Origin: UBA6544 sp038131165
GTDB lineage: Bacteria; Pseudomonadota; Alphaproteobacteria; UBA8366
Length of the DNA: 64,000 nt
NCBI GenBank assembly: GCA_038131165.1
Contig: JAYPOZ010000008.1
Span: 11,446-75,445 of the forward strand
Direction: 5' to 3'
Below, in pieces: positions 18,138-27,825 of this stretch. Position 1 is the stretch's first letter; every line of letters starts with the position of its first letter. The position numbers were made by a program, and so were the translations under genes. Under the pieces are notes generated by a model that did not search any database, was not told where the DNA came from, and saw nothing but the letters and a program-made list of their open reading frames with translations.

Positions 18138-18428
18138 ATGCCGATATATATTAGCTTAGTGAACTATACCGAGTCGGGTCTGCGCGACATTAAGAAATCG
18201 CCGGATCGGTTGGCGGCGGCTCGCCGCGAGGCCAAGGAATTAGGGGGCACAATCGATAAAGTGTACCTGACAATGGGCGATTTTGATTTAATGACGATCG
18301 CCGATTTTCCGGACGATGCGACGGCGGCGACCTTTGCGCTGCGTCTCGGCGCGCAAGGAAATGCGCGCACAAAAACCATGAAAGCCTTCCCCGAGGAAGC
18401 TTTCATAGAAATCGTCAAGGCGATCTAG
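18138..18428 (+). CDS. GYD domain protein
   Basis: 96 residues matching the small GYD family (about 95-100 residues). The N-terminus MPIYISLVNYTESGLRDIK and the segments VYLTMGDFDLMTIADFPDD and FPEEAFIEIVKAI are typical. The family GYD signature appears as MGDFD. These are small ferredoxin-like-fold proteins of unknown role. GAGGGA is 4 nt upstream of the ATG. It converges on the indolepyruvate oxidoreductase gene 12 bp away. Confidence 0.88.
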   Translation: MPIYISLVNYTESGLRDIKKSPDRLAAARREAKELGGTIDKVYLTMGDFDLMTIADFPDDATAATFALRLGAQGNARTKTMKAFPEEAFIEIVKAI

Positions 18429-18440
18429 AACAGCGCAACG

Positions 18441-21400
18441 TCACTCGGCGGCGACGTCAGATTTCGCCTGTGGGTTCCTGAATTCTGCCAGTAGTTCGAT
18501 TTCACGCGCTTTGGCCTCGGAGATGCTTTTCTCCTTGATATGTCCGTAGCCTCGGATTTGTTCCGGCAGGGAGGCGATTTCGACGGCGACGCCATGATTT
18601 GCCGGCGTCAGGTCGCGCAGCAGGCTTTCGGTCGTCGCCTCGTATTCTTTTATCAGCTGACGTTCCCGCTTGCGTTCTTGGGTATATCCAAAGGCGTCCA
18701 GCGGCGTTCCCCGCAAAATTTTCAGGCGCGCTAAGGCACGAAACGCCGGCAGAATCCATTCCCCGACTTCCATCTTTCTAGGTACGCCCGTATCCGGGTC
18801 GCGCCGGGCAAACATCGGCGGCGCCAGATGGAACTTCAGTTTATACCCTGGCTCGAACTTATCGCCGACTTCCGCCAGGAAATCCGTTTCCGTATGCAGC
18901 CGGGCAACTTCGTACTCGTCCTTATAGGCGAGCAATTTGAAATAGTAGCGGGCGACCGCCAGTGTCAACGCTTCGGCACCCTGCACGCGATGTGCCTCGG
19001 ACGTCTGTACCTTCACGACAAAGTCCTTATAGCGCCGCGCGAGCGCCCGGCCTTGATACCCGGTGAGGAAGTCGACGCGGCGCTCAACATGACTTACGAG
19101 AGTATCCGCTTGCTTTGGTTCGTCGATGCCGACGTCTTCGTCGCTGCTCGCCATCTTTCGGACAAGCGCCAGATCGTGTGCAGCCCGCCGGCCCCAGGTA
19201 AAGGCCTGCTTGTTCGCTTCGACCGCCACACCATTCAGCTCAATGGCCTGGAAGAGCGCCTCGCGCGAGACCGGCACGAGGCCCTTTTGCCAGGCGCAGC
19301 CGAGCATGAACATGTTGCTGGCGATCGAGTTACCCAGCAATTCGGTTGCAAGCTTGGTCGCTTCGAGAAAATCCGTCCTGTCGCTGCCGACGACTTTTGC
19401 GATGGTTTGGTGCAGTTCGTCGCCTGGAAAAGACATATCGGGATCGCGGGTGAAATCGCCTGTGATCGTCTCGTGACTGTTCACGACGGCACGGGTCGTG
19501 CCGGGCGCGACTTTGGAAAGCGCGTCGAAACCGGCCGCGGTGACGATATCGCAGCCCAGCATCATATCGGCGCCGCCCGCCGCGATCCGCACCGCGTGCA
19601 GATCTTCCGGACGATCTGCGATCCGGATATGGGTGAGCACGGCACCGCCCTTCTGCGCCAGGCCAACCATGTCCAACACCGAACAGCCCTTGCCTTCGAT
19701 ATGGGCCGCCATGGCGACAATGGCGCCGATCGTCACCACGCCGGTCCCGCCGATGCCGGTGACCAGCATTCCAAAAGGTTCCGCCGTGCCGGGGAGGACC
19801 GGTTCCGGCAGAGCCTCGAAAATATCGGGAACCGAGATTTCCTGGCCCGACGTCCGGGGCTTTTTCAGGTCTGTGCCATGGACGGTCACGAAACTGGGGC
19901 AGAAGCCGTTTACGCAAGAATAATCCTTGTTGCAGCTCGATTGGTCGATGGTTCTCTTGCGGCCGAATTCCGTTTCCTTCGGCACGACCGAGAGGCAATT
20001 CGATTTAACCGAGCAATCACCGCACCCTTCGCAAACCAGATCGTTGATCATCACGCGCTTGAGGGGGTCCGGAAAGGTGCCGCGCCGGCGGCGGCGGCGT
20101 TTCTCCGCGGCACAGGTCTGGTCGTAGACGAACACGGTCACGCCCTTTTCGGTGCGCAACTCCTTCTGCACCTTCATCAAATCGTCGCGGTGGAAAATCT
20201 TGGTGCCTTTGGCGAATCCCGCGTCGCTCGGATATTTGTCCGGCTCGTCGGTTACGACGACGACCCGCGTGGCGCCTTCCGCCATCATCTGTTGCGTGAT
20301 GCGCGGCACGGTCAACGGCCCGTCGTGGGGTTGTCCGCCGGTCATCGCGACGGCGTCGTTGAACAGAATCTTATAGGTCATGTTCACGCCGGCGGCGATG
20401 GATTGCCGGATCGCCATCAAGCCGGAGTGATAGTAGGTGCCGTCGCCGATATTGGCGAAGACATGCTCTTCGTCGGTAAAGGGCGAGATGCCGACCCAGG
20501 GAACTCCCTCCGCCCCCATATGGGTGAAGGTTGCGGTGTTTCGCTCCATCCACTGCGCCATGAAATGGCAGCCGATTCCCGACAAAGCCCGGCTGCCGTC
20601 CGGCACCTTGGTCGAGGAGTTGTGCGGACAGCCGGAACAGAAATAAGGCGTCCGCTGGAACCCTTCGGCATTGCTTTGCAAGGCCTGTTCCTGGGATTCA
20701 AGATATTTGACCCGGTCGTCGAGCTGACGGCTGGTATGGAATTGGGTCAGCCGCTTGGCGATCACGCGCGCGATCTGCGTGGGCGTCAGCTCGCCGATCG
20801 ACGGCAGAATCCATTCGCCCGCCTCGTCGAATTTTCCGATCACCCGCGGCCGCCGGTCCGCGCGCCAATTGTAGAGTTGTTCCTTCAGCTGATTTTCGAT
20901 CAGCGCGCGCTTCTCCTCGACGACCAGCACTTCCTCCAGGCCTTCACAGAACTGGCGAATGCCCTCGCGCTCGAGCGGCCAGGTCATGCCCACCTTGTAA
21001 ATCGATAGACCGATGGCGCGGGCGTAATCCTCGTTAATGCCCAGTTCTTCGAGCGCTTGGCGCACGTCCAGATAGGACTTGCCGCAGGTCACGATGCCGA
21101 AACGCCGGTTGGGGCCGTCCAGCACGGCCTTGTCCAGTTTGTTGGCCCGCGCGAACGCCAGGACCGCGTTGATCTTGTAGCGGTGAAGCCGTTCCTCCAT
21201 TTCCAGCGGAGTATCCGGATAGCGGATGCTCAATCCCCCTTCCGGCATCGCGAAATCGTCGGGCCGGCGAATATCGACCCGGTGCGGATCGACATAGACA
21301 GAGGCCGAACTGTCGACCGTCTCGGCGATCAATTTGAACGCCGTCCAGCACCCGGAATAGCGCGACATCGCCCAGCCGTAGAGGCCGAGATCGAGAAATT

Positions 21401-21932
21401 CCTGGACACCTGCGGGATTCAGGACCGGGATCATCGCGTCCATGAACGCATATTCCGTCTGATGCGCGGTTGTCGACGATTTGCAGGTATGGTCGTCGCC
21501 CGCCAGCAAGAGGACACCGCCCGTCGGCGAAGAGCCGAACAGATTACCGTGCCGCAGAATATCGCCGGAACGGTCGACGCCGGGGCCCTTCGCGTACCAC
21601 ATGGAAAAGACGCCGTCGTAATTGGCGCCGATCGACATGTCCAACTGCTGCGTGCCCAAGATGGCGGTCGCCGCGAGATCTTCGTTGACGCCCGGCTGGA
21701 AACGGATGTGGTGCTTCTCGAGAAAGGCCTTGGCTTGCCAGAGCTGCTGGTCGACCAGGCCGAGCGGCGATCCGCGGTAACCGGATATGAAGCAGCCGGT
21801 ATTCAGCCCCGCGGCTTCGTCGCGGCGGCGCTGCATCATCGGCAGGCGGACCAGGGCTTGCGTACCCGTCAGGAAGACTCGGCCTGATTCCAAGGCGTAC
21901 TTATCGTCGAGAGAAACGGGCGCAAGCGCCAT
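18441..21932 (-). CDS. Indolepyruvate:ferredoxin oxidoreductase, fused alpha-beta type
   Basis: 1163 residues, the length of the fused enzymes found in proteobacteria. It oxidatively decarboxylates aryl 2-oxoacids such as indolepyruvate to acyl-CoA, reducing ferredoxin. In order: an N-terminal pyrimidine-binding domain (FQPGVNEDLAATAILGTQQ), a TPP-binding domain (HMGAEGVPWVGISPF and GDGTYYHSG), a cysteine-rich iron-sulfur segment (CEGCGDCSVKSNCLSV, then CNKDYSCVNGFCP), and a C-terminal gamma domain with GIGGTGVVTIGAI (about residue 735). The cytosolic enzyme serves aromatic amino acid degradation. It is monocistronic and divergent from the CBS gene. Confidence 0.95.
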   Translation of the reverse strand: MALAPVSLDDKYALESGRVFLTGTQALVRLPMMQRRRDEAAGLNTGCFISGYRGSPLGLVDQQLWQAKAFLEKHHIRFQPGVNEDLAATAILGTQQLDMSIGANYDGVFSMWYAKGPGVDRSGDILRHGNLFGSSPTGGVLLLAGDDHTCKSSTTAHQTEYAFMDAMIPVLNPAGVQEFLDLGLYGWAMSRYSGCWTAFKLIAETVDSSASVYVDPHRVDIRRPDDFAMPEGGLSIRYPDTPLEMEERLHRYKINAVLAFARANKLDKAVLDGPNRRFGIVTCGKSYLDVRQALEELGINEDYARAIGLSIYKVGMTWPLEREGIRQFCEGLEEVLVVEEKRALIENQLKEQLYNWRADRRPRVIGKFDEAGEWILPSIGELTPTQIARVIAKRLTQFHTSRQLDDRVKYLESQEQALQSNAEGFQRTPYFCSGCPHNSSTKVPDGSRALSGIGCHFMAQWMERNTATFTHMGAEGVPWVGISPFTDEEHVFANIGDGTYYHSGLMAIRQSIAAGVNMTYKILFNDAVAMTGGQPHDGPLTVPRITQQMMAEGATRVVVVTDEPDKYPSDAGFAKGTKIFHRDDLMKVQKELRTEKGVTVFVYDQTCAAEKRRRRRRGTFPDPLKRVMINDLVCEGCGDCSVKSNCLSVVPKETEFGRKRTIDQSSCNKDYSCVNGFCPSFVTVHGTDLKKPRTSGQEISVPDIFEALPEPVLPGTAEPFGMLVTGIGGTGVVTIGAIVAMAAHIEGKGCSVLDMVGLAQKGGAVLTHIRIADRPEDLHAVRIAAGGADMMLGCDIVTAAGFDALSKVAPGTTRAVVNSHETITGDFTRDPDMSFPGDELHQTIAKVVGSDRTDFLEATKLATELLGNSIASNMFMLGCAWQKGLVPVSREALFQAIELNGVAVEANKQAFTWGRRAAHDLALVRKMASSDEDVGIDEPKQADTLVSHVERRVDFLTGYQGRALARRYKDFVVKVQTSEAHRVQGAEALTLAVARYYFKLLAYKDEYEVARLHTETDFLAEVGDKFEPGYKLKFHLAPPMFARRDPDTGVPRKMEVGEWILPAFRALARLKILRGTPLDAFGYTQERKRERQLIKEYEATTESLLRDLTPANHGVAVEIASLPEQIRGYGHIKEKSISEAKAREIELLAEFRNPQAKSDVAAE

Positions 21933-22238
21933 GTTGCCATCCCCAAAATGCCGTCAGAGTGAGATTAGAAGGGTACCTTGTGTCGCCGCGAATTCAAATC
22001 TAATAGGGGTCGTTGCGATGGATTCGTAACAATTATGCGTGTAATGCGCGGCGGAAACGGAATTATTGCGGGGCGAGGCCTGTTCCGGACACGAAAGGGA
22101 AAGCGCCCTGCGAAGGAGGCAGTCGAATATTTCTTCGGATACCTCTTGTTCCAATGAATATGATGGAGTTTGTAAAGTCTTGAGGGAGGGTGACGGGCGC
22201 GAAGAGCGACGTGTCGAGTCTCAAGTTGGGGAGCATTC
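21933..22238. other. Intergenic region, 306 bp, divergent promoters
   Basis: Spacer between the indolepyruvate oxidoreductase (-) and the CBS-domain gene (+). A TATGAT at 22159-22164 could be a -10 for the CBS gene, but I see no matching -35. A clear ribosome site (ggggag, 6 nt before the ATG) precedes the CBS start. No RNA gene, repeat or further coding region is recognisable. Confidence 0.5.
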
Positions 22239-22691
22239 ATGCAGGTAAGACAATTGTTGGCCGGCAATCGGGGGCCGGTGGAAACGACCACGCCGGCGAC
22301 GGTCATCCACGAAGTCGCCAAGATTTTGCGGAATAAAAAGATCGGTCTGGTTGTGGTGTCGGGGGAGAAAGGTGCAATCGCCGGCGTGTTGTCGGAGCGC
22401 GATATTATCCGCGGATTGGCTGATCGGGGTGCCGGTATCGTCGAGACGACCGTCTCGGAATTGATGACGCGGGATGTGCTGACGTGCCTGCCGAGCGACG
22501 ATACCGCCGCTGTATTGCGTCGGATGTGGATCAACAATATCCGCCATATGCCGGTCGTCGAGGATGGGGAGCTCGTCGGCATTCTGAGCGTCAGGGACTT
22601 GCTGAAATCCATTACTCAGGAAGGCGGCGCCCGCGCCAGGGATATTCTGATCGAGGTCCTTCGGGAGGGCCGCTATTATCCAGGTACTTGA
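22239..22691 (+). CDS. Two-CBS-domain protein
   Basis: 150 residues, essentially a single CBS pair. CBS1 includes TPATVIHEVAKILRNKKIGLVVV and GVLSERDIIRGLA; CBS2 includes MTRDVLTCLPSDDTAAVLRRM and IRHMPVVEDGELVGILSVRDLL. CBS pairs bind adenine nucleotides and act as energy or redox sensors. With no fused effector, this one would act in trans. The start has GGGGAG 6 nt upstream. It lies 112 bp before the epimerase on the same strand; co-transcription is possible. Confidence 0.93.
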   Translation: MQVRQLLAGNRGPVETTTPATVIHEVAKILRNKKIGLVVVSGEKGAIAGVLSERDIIRGLADRGAGIVETTVSELMTRDVLTCLPSDDTAAVLRRMWINNIRHMPVVEDGELVGILSVRDLLKSITQEGGARARDILIEVLREGRYYPGT

Positions 22692-22803
22692 ATTCCGTCG
22701 TCCGCGGCGCGGTTCGTTTTCCGGCCGCCGGTCATCAAGGGGATGATTTTCCCTGCCAGACGCGCTATATGGGCGCAGCTCGTTTTACCTTGAAGAGAAA
22801 TCA

Positions 22804-23781
22804 ATGGCCGTTCTACTCACCGGCGGTGCCGGATTCATCGGATACCATACGGCCGAAGCGCTCCTGGAACGGGGCGAGCGCGTCGTCGCGGTCGATAATC
22901 TAAACGATTATTACGATGTGTCGTTGAAACAGGCACGGCTCGCGAGGCTTGAACGCCACGATGGGTTTTCGTTCCACCGAATCGATATCGCCGATCGCAC
23001 GGCCATGGAGACCCTGGCGGCGGCGAATCCGGATATCGACGGCATCGTCCATCTCGCGGCGCAGGCCGGCGTTCGGTATTCCCTGGAGAATCCCTACGCC
23101 TATGTCGAAACCAATCTCGTCGGTCAGATCGTGATGCTTGAGGTCGCGCGGCATCTGTCCGGCTTGAAGCACATGGTCTATGCCAGCTCCTCCTCCGTCT
23201 ATGGCGGCAACGAGAAACTGCCGTTCGCGCTCGAGGATCGGGTCGATATGCCGGTCTCGCTTTATGCGGCGACCAAGCGCGCCGACGAACTGATGGGGCA
23301 TTGCTACAGCCATCTCTATCGAATTCCGATGACGGGGTTGCGCTTCTTCACGGTCTATGGCCGCTGGGGCCGCCCGGACATGGCCGCGTTCCTGTTTACC
23401 AAGGCGATCCTCGAGGGGCGGCCCATCGACGTGTTCAACAATGGCGACATGAAGCGCGACTTCACGCATGTCAGCGACATTGTTCTCGGCATCCTCGCTT
23501 GTCTCGACCGGCCGCCGGCAGATGTCGGTGCCGCCCCGCACAAGCTCTACAATCTCGGCAACAACAAACCCGAATCCCTGATGCGCTTTATCGAGCTGAT
23601 CGAACGGTCGAGCAATCATAAGGCCGAAATCGCGTTCAAGCCGATGCAGCCGGGCGATGTGAAGGAGACGTTCGCCGATATCGAAGCGAGCCGCCGCGAT
23701 TTGGGGTTTGCGCCGAAGACGCCCATCGACGAAGGGATACCGGATTTCGTCGAATGGTATCGCGAGTATCACGGCGTCTGA
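22804..23781 (+). CDS. NAD-dependent epimerase, UDP-glucuronate 4-epimerase type
   Basis: 325 residues, extended SDR family. The NAD-binding GGAGFIGYHTAEALL is at the N-terminus, AQAGVRYSLENPYAYVETNL (about 80-99) is typical of UDP-glucuronate/galacturonate 4-epimerases, followed by SSSSVYGGN and the YAATK catalytic Tyr-x3-Lys pair near residue 155. RFFTVYGRWGRPDMA is a further family signature. It probably makes UDP-galacturonate for cell-surface polysaccharides in the cytosol, linking functionally to the glycosyltransferase block about 9 kb upstream, though it is not in that operon. Confidence 0.9.
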   Translation: MAVLLTGGAGFIGYHTAEALLERGERVVAVDNLNDYYDVSLKQARLARLERHDGFSFHRIDIADRTAMETLAAANPDIDGIVHLAAQAGVRYSLENPYAYVETNLVGQIVMLEVARHLSGLKHMVYASSSSVYGGNEKLPFALEDRVDMPVSLYAATKRADELMGHCYSHLYRIPMTGLRFFTVYGRWGRPDMAAFLFTKAILEGRPIDVFNNGDMKRDFTHVSDIVLGILACLDRPPADVGAAPHKLYNLGNNKPESLMRFIELIERSSNHKAEIAFKPMQPGDVKETFADIEASRRDLGFAPKTPIDEGIPDFVEWYREYHGV

Positions 23782-23867
23782 AAACCGAATTTCTGCGTTT
23801 GCCGAGGGACTTCTTCCCGATACGCGCTAAATCCATCTCAGGAATTGGCCGATAGGGAGAAAAGGCG

Positions 23868-24890
23868 ATGCAGTTCGGCATCATGATGCGGGGACAGTTT
23901 CCCCGCGAAGAGGCGGTCGCGGAGCGATTTCAGGAAATGCTCGAGCAGGCCCGCATGGCGGAGCGGCTCGGCTATCATTCGATCACCAAGGGGGCGCATT
24001 ACAGCACCTACCCGTTGCAGGACTTGCAACAGGTGCCGTTCTTGTGCCGGGTCGCCGCCGAAGCGCCGAGCCTGCGTCTCAATACGGGCGTCTTGCTGTT
24101 GCCGCTGCACAAGCCGTTGGACGTCGCGGAGCAGCTCGGCACGCTGGATATCATGACCAACGGCAAGCTCATCTTCGGCTGCGGTGTCGGCTACCGGGAT
24201 ATCGAGTTCAAGGCGTTCGGGACCTCCAAGTCCGAGCGGGGCAAGCGCTTCGAGGAGAACCTGCTGGCGATCAAGCGCCTGTGGACGGAAGACAAGGTGA
24301 CGATGAAGGGGACGCATTTCGAGTTGGACGAGGCCTCGTGTTCGGCGCGTCCGGTCCAGCAGCCGCACCCGCCGATCTGGATCGGCGCCGCCGCCGATGC
24401 GGCGATCGTCCGGGCGGCGAAGATGGGTACTTGCTGGTATGTCGGTCCCAACGACCGCCTCGACGGGATTGCGTCGCAGCTGGAGACGTACAAGCGGGCG
24501 CTCGACGCGGCCGGCCGGGAGTTCCCGGAAGAGTTTCCCGTTCGCCGCGAGGTCTTCGTGGCGCCGACCCGCGAGGAGGCCTACGAACTGGCGCGCGAGC
24601 CGATCATGACGAAATACCGAGCCTATCATTCCTGGGGGCTCGGCCAGGCCCGCGTCGGTGCCGGCGAGGCGGACGAACTCGGTCAGCCTTTCGAGGAGTT
24701 GCTGAAGGATCGTTTCTTCATCGGCTCTCCCGACGACGTGGCGGAGCAGATTATTAAGTTCAACAAGCGCATCGGCATGAATCATATTGTCATGAGCATG
24801 CATTGGCCGGGTCTCGAAGTGACCCGTTCGATGGAGGCGATGCAATTGCTGGCGGAAGAGGTGTTTCCGCGGGTGCGCCAAGGCCTTTAG
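23868..24890 (+). CDS. LLM-class flavin-dependent oxidoreductase (luciferase-like)
   Basis: 340 residues with the bacterial luciferase-like TIM barrel. Typical family segments are KPLDVAEQLGTLDIMTNGKL, FGCGVGYRDIEFKAFG and HPPIWIGAAADAAIVRAA, with a C-terminal IGSPDDVAEQIIKF. Such enzymes use FMN or F420 to oxidise small organic molecules (alkanes, sulfonates, chelators, heterocycles). It heads a + strand group with an unknown protein 24 bp on and an SDR, suggesting a shared catabolic task. Confidence 0.92.
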   Translation: MQFGIMMRGQFPREEAVAERFQEMLEQARMAERLGYHSITKGAHYSTYPLQDLQQVPFLCRVAAEAPSLRLNTGVLLLPLHKPLDVAEQLGTLDIMTNGKLIFGCGVGYRDIEFKAFGTSKSERGKRFEENLLAIKRLWTEDKVTMKGTHFELDEASCSARPVQQPHPPIWIGAAADAAIVRAAKMGTCWYVGPNDRLDGIASQLETYKRALDAAGREFPEEFPVRREVFVAPTREEAYELAREPIMTKYRAYHSWGLGQARVGAGEADELGQPFEELLKDRFFIGSPDDVAEQIIKFNKRIGMNHIVMSMHWPGLEVTRSMEAMQLLAEEVFPRVRQGL

Positions 24891-24914
24891 ATCGAAACCC
24901 GGAAGGAGTAGACG

Positions 24915-25490
24915 ATGAGTGCAGATCCACATCGCGTCGTGTTGACGGGAGAGAATCCCTTTATCCGCCTGAGCGGCTCGAAGGACGGACCGGTCTCCAC
25001 CAATGCCAGCTTTTGGCGCATTCTGTTCTCCCCGGCGGGGCCGGGCCATGTGCTCTACATCAAGAGCGAGCTCACGGACAATCAATGGCGGATTTATTCG
25101 GACAACATCTCGATGACGCGGTGGCTGCAGAAGACCGTGCAGGGAATGCTGAACGAGGAGCTGGCGGACACCTCGATTTCCGTCATCGAATCGGAGTTTA
25201 CCCGTTTCGGCGATTTCCGGGACGGCTGGACGGAACGGGTCGAGGCCTACGACGACGAGCTTGAGCTGACGTGGTACGACGTCGGCGATCCGCTGTTGAT
25301 TCATACCGAGCCTGGAGAACCGGCCGGCCGCGCCTACGGGGTCTGCACGGTCTTGGTGCCGGCGCTCGGTGCGCGCCTCACGCGGAACGGGGTCGAGGCG
25401 TCGGGGCAAGCCTGGCCGGTCGAACGCGAGGGCCGGCCCTTCAGTACCTGCGCGCTCGCTTTCTCGGAAAGCTGGACGGAAAAACGATAA
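24915..25490 (+). CDS. Conserved-looking hypothetical protein between LLM oxidoreductase and SDR
   Basis: 191 residues that I do not recognise. There is no signal peptide or membrane helix. The middle is acidic and beta-rich (ERVEAYDDELELTWYDVGDPLLIH), and the protein ends with FSTCALAFSESW. GGAGTAG lies just before the ATG, and spacing to both neighbours is short (24 and 31 bp), so it is part of their operon. It could be a small accessory or substrate-binding protein of the pathway; this is inference from position only. Confidence 0.75.
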   Translation: MSADPHRVVLTGENPFIRLSGSKDGPVSTNASFWRILFSPAGPGHVLYIKSELTDNQWRIYSDNISMTRWLQKTVQGMLNEELADTSISVIESEFTRFGDFRDGWTERVEAYDDELELTWYDVGDPLLIHTEPGEPAGRAYGVCTVLVPALGARLTRNGVEASGQAWPVEREGRPFSTCALAFSESWTEKR

Positions 25491-25521
25491 ATGGGCGCGA
25501 GCCCGGAAAGCGAGTCATGAT

Positions 25522-26307
25522 ATGCTAAAAGGCAAGGGCGCCCTGGTCACCGGATCGTCGGGCAGCATCGGCACCGCCATCGCCAACGCGCTGGCGGAAG
25601 CGGGGGCCAACGTAATGCTCAACGGCTTTCGAAATCCGGAGGCCATCGAGGCGCAACGCGACCGGATGATCGCGGATTACGGCACGAAGGTCGACTACCG
25701 GATCGCCGATCTGAACGATCCCGACGCGATCGAAAAACTCGTGGCCGACAGCGAATCCTCGCTCGGTTCACTCGACATTGTCGTCAACAACGCCGGCGTT
25801 CGGCACACGGACAAGATCCAGGATTTCCCGAACGATGCCTGGGAGCGCGCCTTGCGGGTCTATCTGTCGGCCTGTTTCTATACGACGCGCCAGGCGGTGC
25901 CGAAGATGCTGGAGCGCAACTGGGGCCGGATCGTCAATATTTCCTCGATCTACGGCACCTTGGCGGTGCCGAACCGCATCGACTACGTCACCACCAAGGC
26001 GGCGCTCGACGGGATGAGCCGGGGTGTCGCGCTCGAGCTTGCGGAGACGGGGATCACCTGCAATTCAGTGGCGCCCGGCTGGGTACTCGGGACCCACAGC
26101 CAGCGGGTGGTGCAGGCGCATATGGACAAGACCGGGCAGACCTTCGAGGAAGCGGAATACGACCTCATGGGCATCCGCCAGCCGACCCGCCGTTTCGTGC
26201 AGCCGGAACAGGTTGGGGCGCTCGTCGTGTTCCTGTGTTCCGATGCGGCGAGCGAGATCACCGGTGCCACGATGCCGATCGACGGCGCCTGGTCGGCGAA
26301 GTCCTGA
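25522..26307 (+). CDS. Short-chain dehydrogenase/reductase (FabG / 3-hydroxybutyrate dehydrogenase-like)
   Basis: 261 residues from the ATG at 25522. The frame is open further upstream, but the family starts here (MLKGKGALVTGSSGSIG). The NAD(P)-binding TGSSGSIG, the NNAG motif, Ser in VNISSIYGT and the YVTTK Tyr-x3-Lys pair are all in place; ITGATMPIDGAWSAKS is the classical C-terminal element. It would oxidise or reduce a hydroxyl/keto group on a pathway intermediate. It is the last gene of the LLM operon and converges on the UbiD gene across a strong hairpin. Confidence 0.93.
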   Translation: MLKGKGALVTGSSGSIGTAIANALAEAGANVMLNGFRNPEAIEAQRDRMIADYGTKVDYRIADLNDPDAIEKLVADSESSLGSLDIVVNNAGVRHTDKIQDFPNDAWERALRVYLSACFYTTRQAVPKMLERNWGRIVNISSIYGTLAVPNRIDYVTTKAALDGMSRGVALELAETGITCNSVAPGWVLGTHSQRVVQAHMDKTGQTFEEAEYDLMGIRQPTRRFVQPEQVGALVVFLCSDAASEITGATMPIDGAWSAKS

Positions 26308-26313
26308 AGTCAT

Positions 26314-26340
26314 GCGGCCGCCGGGTCGGCCGGGGGCCGC
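26314..26340. terminator. Nested GC hairpin between convergent SDR and UbiD genes
   Basis: Arms GCGGCC-g-CCGG and CCGG-g-GGCCGC are symmetric around a 5-nt loop, giving a very stable stem 7 bp after the SDR stop. There is no T-run, so it may act as a transcript-end stabiliser or weak bidirectional terminator. Confidence 0.45.
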
Positions 26341-26349
26341 TGGGCGCGC

Positions 26350-27729
26350 TTACGAATACTTGTCGATCAACGCCCGCGCCCGGGCGGCGGATTCTGCGGG
26401 GATCGTATGGCGCGGCGGGAAATCCCCGCCCGGTTTCGTCGCGTCGATGATCATTTTCGCGGTCAGGCCGTTATGATTCGAGGGATCGAGAATTGCACCC
26501 ATGCAGTTCTTCAGGATATCCACGTCGGTGTCCGCCTGCATGCGGGTGCAGATCGCCCACATCACGTCCTGATCGCTGGTAATATCGACATCGCTGTCGA
26601 CGACGACCGCCAGCTTTAAGCTAAGGTCCTCGCCGAGCGCGGTCGCCGCCGCATTCTTGGCCTGTCCCGGAGCGGGATTGTTCATGGCGATATAGACATG
26701 CATGCGGCAGGTCCCGGATTTGGGCATCGCGACACCGGTCACATTGGGATAATTTTGCCGCAGCACCTTCAGCAGGCGCGCCTCCATCGGCACCGCCAGC
26801 AGCCCGGTATGCTCGTCGGAAATGCCGGAAACGATGTCCTGATAGATCGCGTCGCTGCGGTGCAGGATCGCCGAGACTTCGATGACATGCTGTGTCGAGC
26901 GGGCCGAGGCGTAGCCGGTGAATTCGGCGAATGGTCCTTCCGCCACCTGTTCTCCCGGCAGGATATGGCCTTCGATGACGAACTCGGCATGCGCCGGCGC
27001 CTCGACGGGGACCGTCACGCCGTCGACCAGCTCCAGGGGCTGCCCCATGAATCCGCCGGCGACGGCGTATTCGTCGGCGTCGATCGAGCCTTTCCAGAGG
27101 CCGCTCCCGAACGCAAACCGCGGATGGCCGCCGATGACGATCGACACGGGAATGGGCTCATTCCGTTCCGCCGCGCGCTCGGCATAGTTCCACAGATGGC
27201 GGCGGCTGTGCAGGCTGGTGCCGAAACGCGTTTTGCCCATCACCTGGAGGCGGTGATAGCTGGCGTTGCGCACGCCGGTATCCGGGTCCTTCGCCACCAC
27301 GATACCGTTCGTCACATAGCGCCCCCCGTCTTCCGCGAAATGATTGAGGATCGGCAAATAGTCGAGATCGACGTCGCCACCAGTCATCACCACGTCCAGG
27401 ATCGGGCCGGTATCGCGGATGACCGGCTCAATCGTCTCCTCGCCGAGCCCGGCCCAGGTTTCGATCAGCTTGTCCTCCGGGACACCGAGCGCCTGCGCGT
27501 AGCGGCGTCGATTCCCGAAGAGATTGGTGACGACGGGAAACGGCGAATCGCCGACCTTGTCGAACCACAGCACCGGGGCGCGGCCGAGCCGCTCCAACTC
27601 CATCGCCAGCGCCGTCACATCGAAATCGAGCCCGACCGGCTCCGGGATACGCAGAATGCTATCGGGGTCGGCCTCCTCCAATTCCGCGAGAAAGCTTCTA
27701 AGATCGAGCGGTCTCTCATTCGCACGCAT
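26350..27729 (-). CDS. UbiD-family decarboxylase (prenylated-FMN dependent)
   Basis: 459 residues, typical of UbiD/Fdc/aromatic decarboxylases. Recognisable elements are the N-terminal LRSFLAELEEADPDSILRIP, the metal/cofactor region YHRLQVMGKTRFGTSLHSRR (about 160-180), and the EGPFAEFTGY element that carries active-site acids in this family (near 265). UbiD enzymes (de)carboxylate unsaturated or aromatic acids using prenyl-FMN made by UbiX; no ubiX is in this window. It is the last of three - strand genes (TauD-type, amidase, UbiD) with gaps under 100 bp, indicating a degradative unit. It is probably not the ubiquinone enzyme itself. Confidence 0.9.
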   Translation of the reverse strand: MRANERPLDLRSFLAELEEADPDSILRIPEPVGLDFDVTALAMELERLGRAPVLWFDKVGDSPFPVVTNLFGNRRRYAQALGVPEDKLIETWAGLGEETIEPVIRDTGPILDVVMTGGDVDLDYLPILNHFAEDGGRYVTNGIVVAKDPDTGVRNASYHRLQVMGKTRFGTSLHSRRHLWNYAERAAERNEPIPVSIVIGGHPRFAFGSGLWKGSIDADEYAVAGGFMGQPLELVDGVTVPVEAPAHAEFVIEGHILPGEQVAEGPFAEFTGYASARSTQHVIEVSAILHRSDAIYQDIVSGISDEHTGLLAVPMEARLLKVLRQNYPNVTGVAMPKSGTCRMHVYIAMNNPAPGQAKNAAATALGEDLSLKLAVVVDSDVDITSDQDVMWAICTRMQADTDVDILKNCMGAILDPSNHNGLTAKMIIDATKPGGDFPPRHTIPAESAARARALIDKYS

Positions 27730-27825
27730 GGAACATGCCCCCTAAATAATCTCGGCGATTCGAAATTTTCGCCGCACCCTATCCGGCGTCCCTCGATTCC
27801 CGGAAACTGTCTCCTTCGGCCCGTC

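Noticed and set aside
18441..21932. Considered pyruvate:ferredoxin or 2-oxoglutarate:ferredoxin oxidoreductase
   Set aside because: Length, single-chain fusion and motif order fit the indolepyruvate type; no separate subunits nearby.
25369..25521. N-terminal extension of the SDR to an upstream ATG
   Set aside because: The added 51 residues are Arg-rich shadow of the upstream gene; the SDR family starts at 25522.
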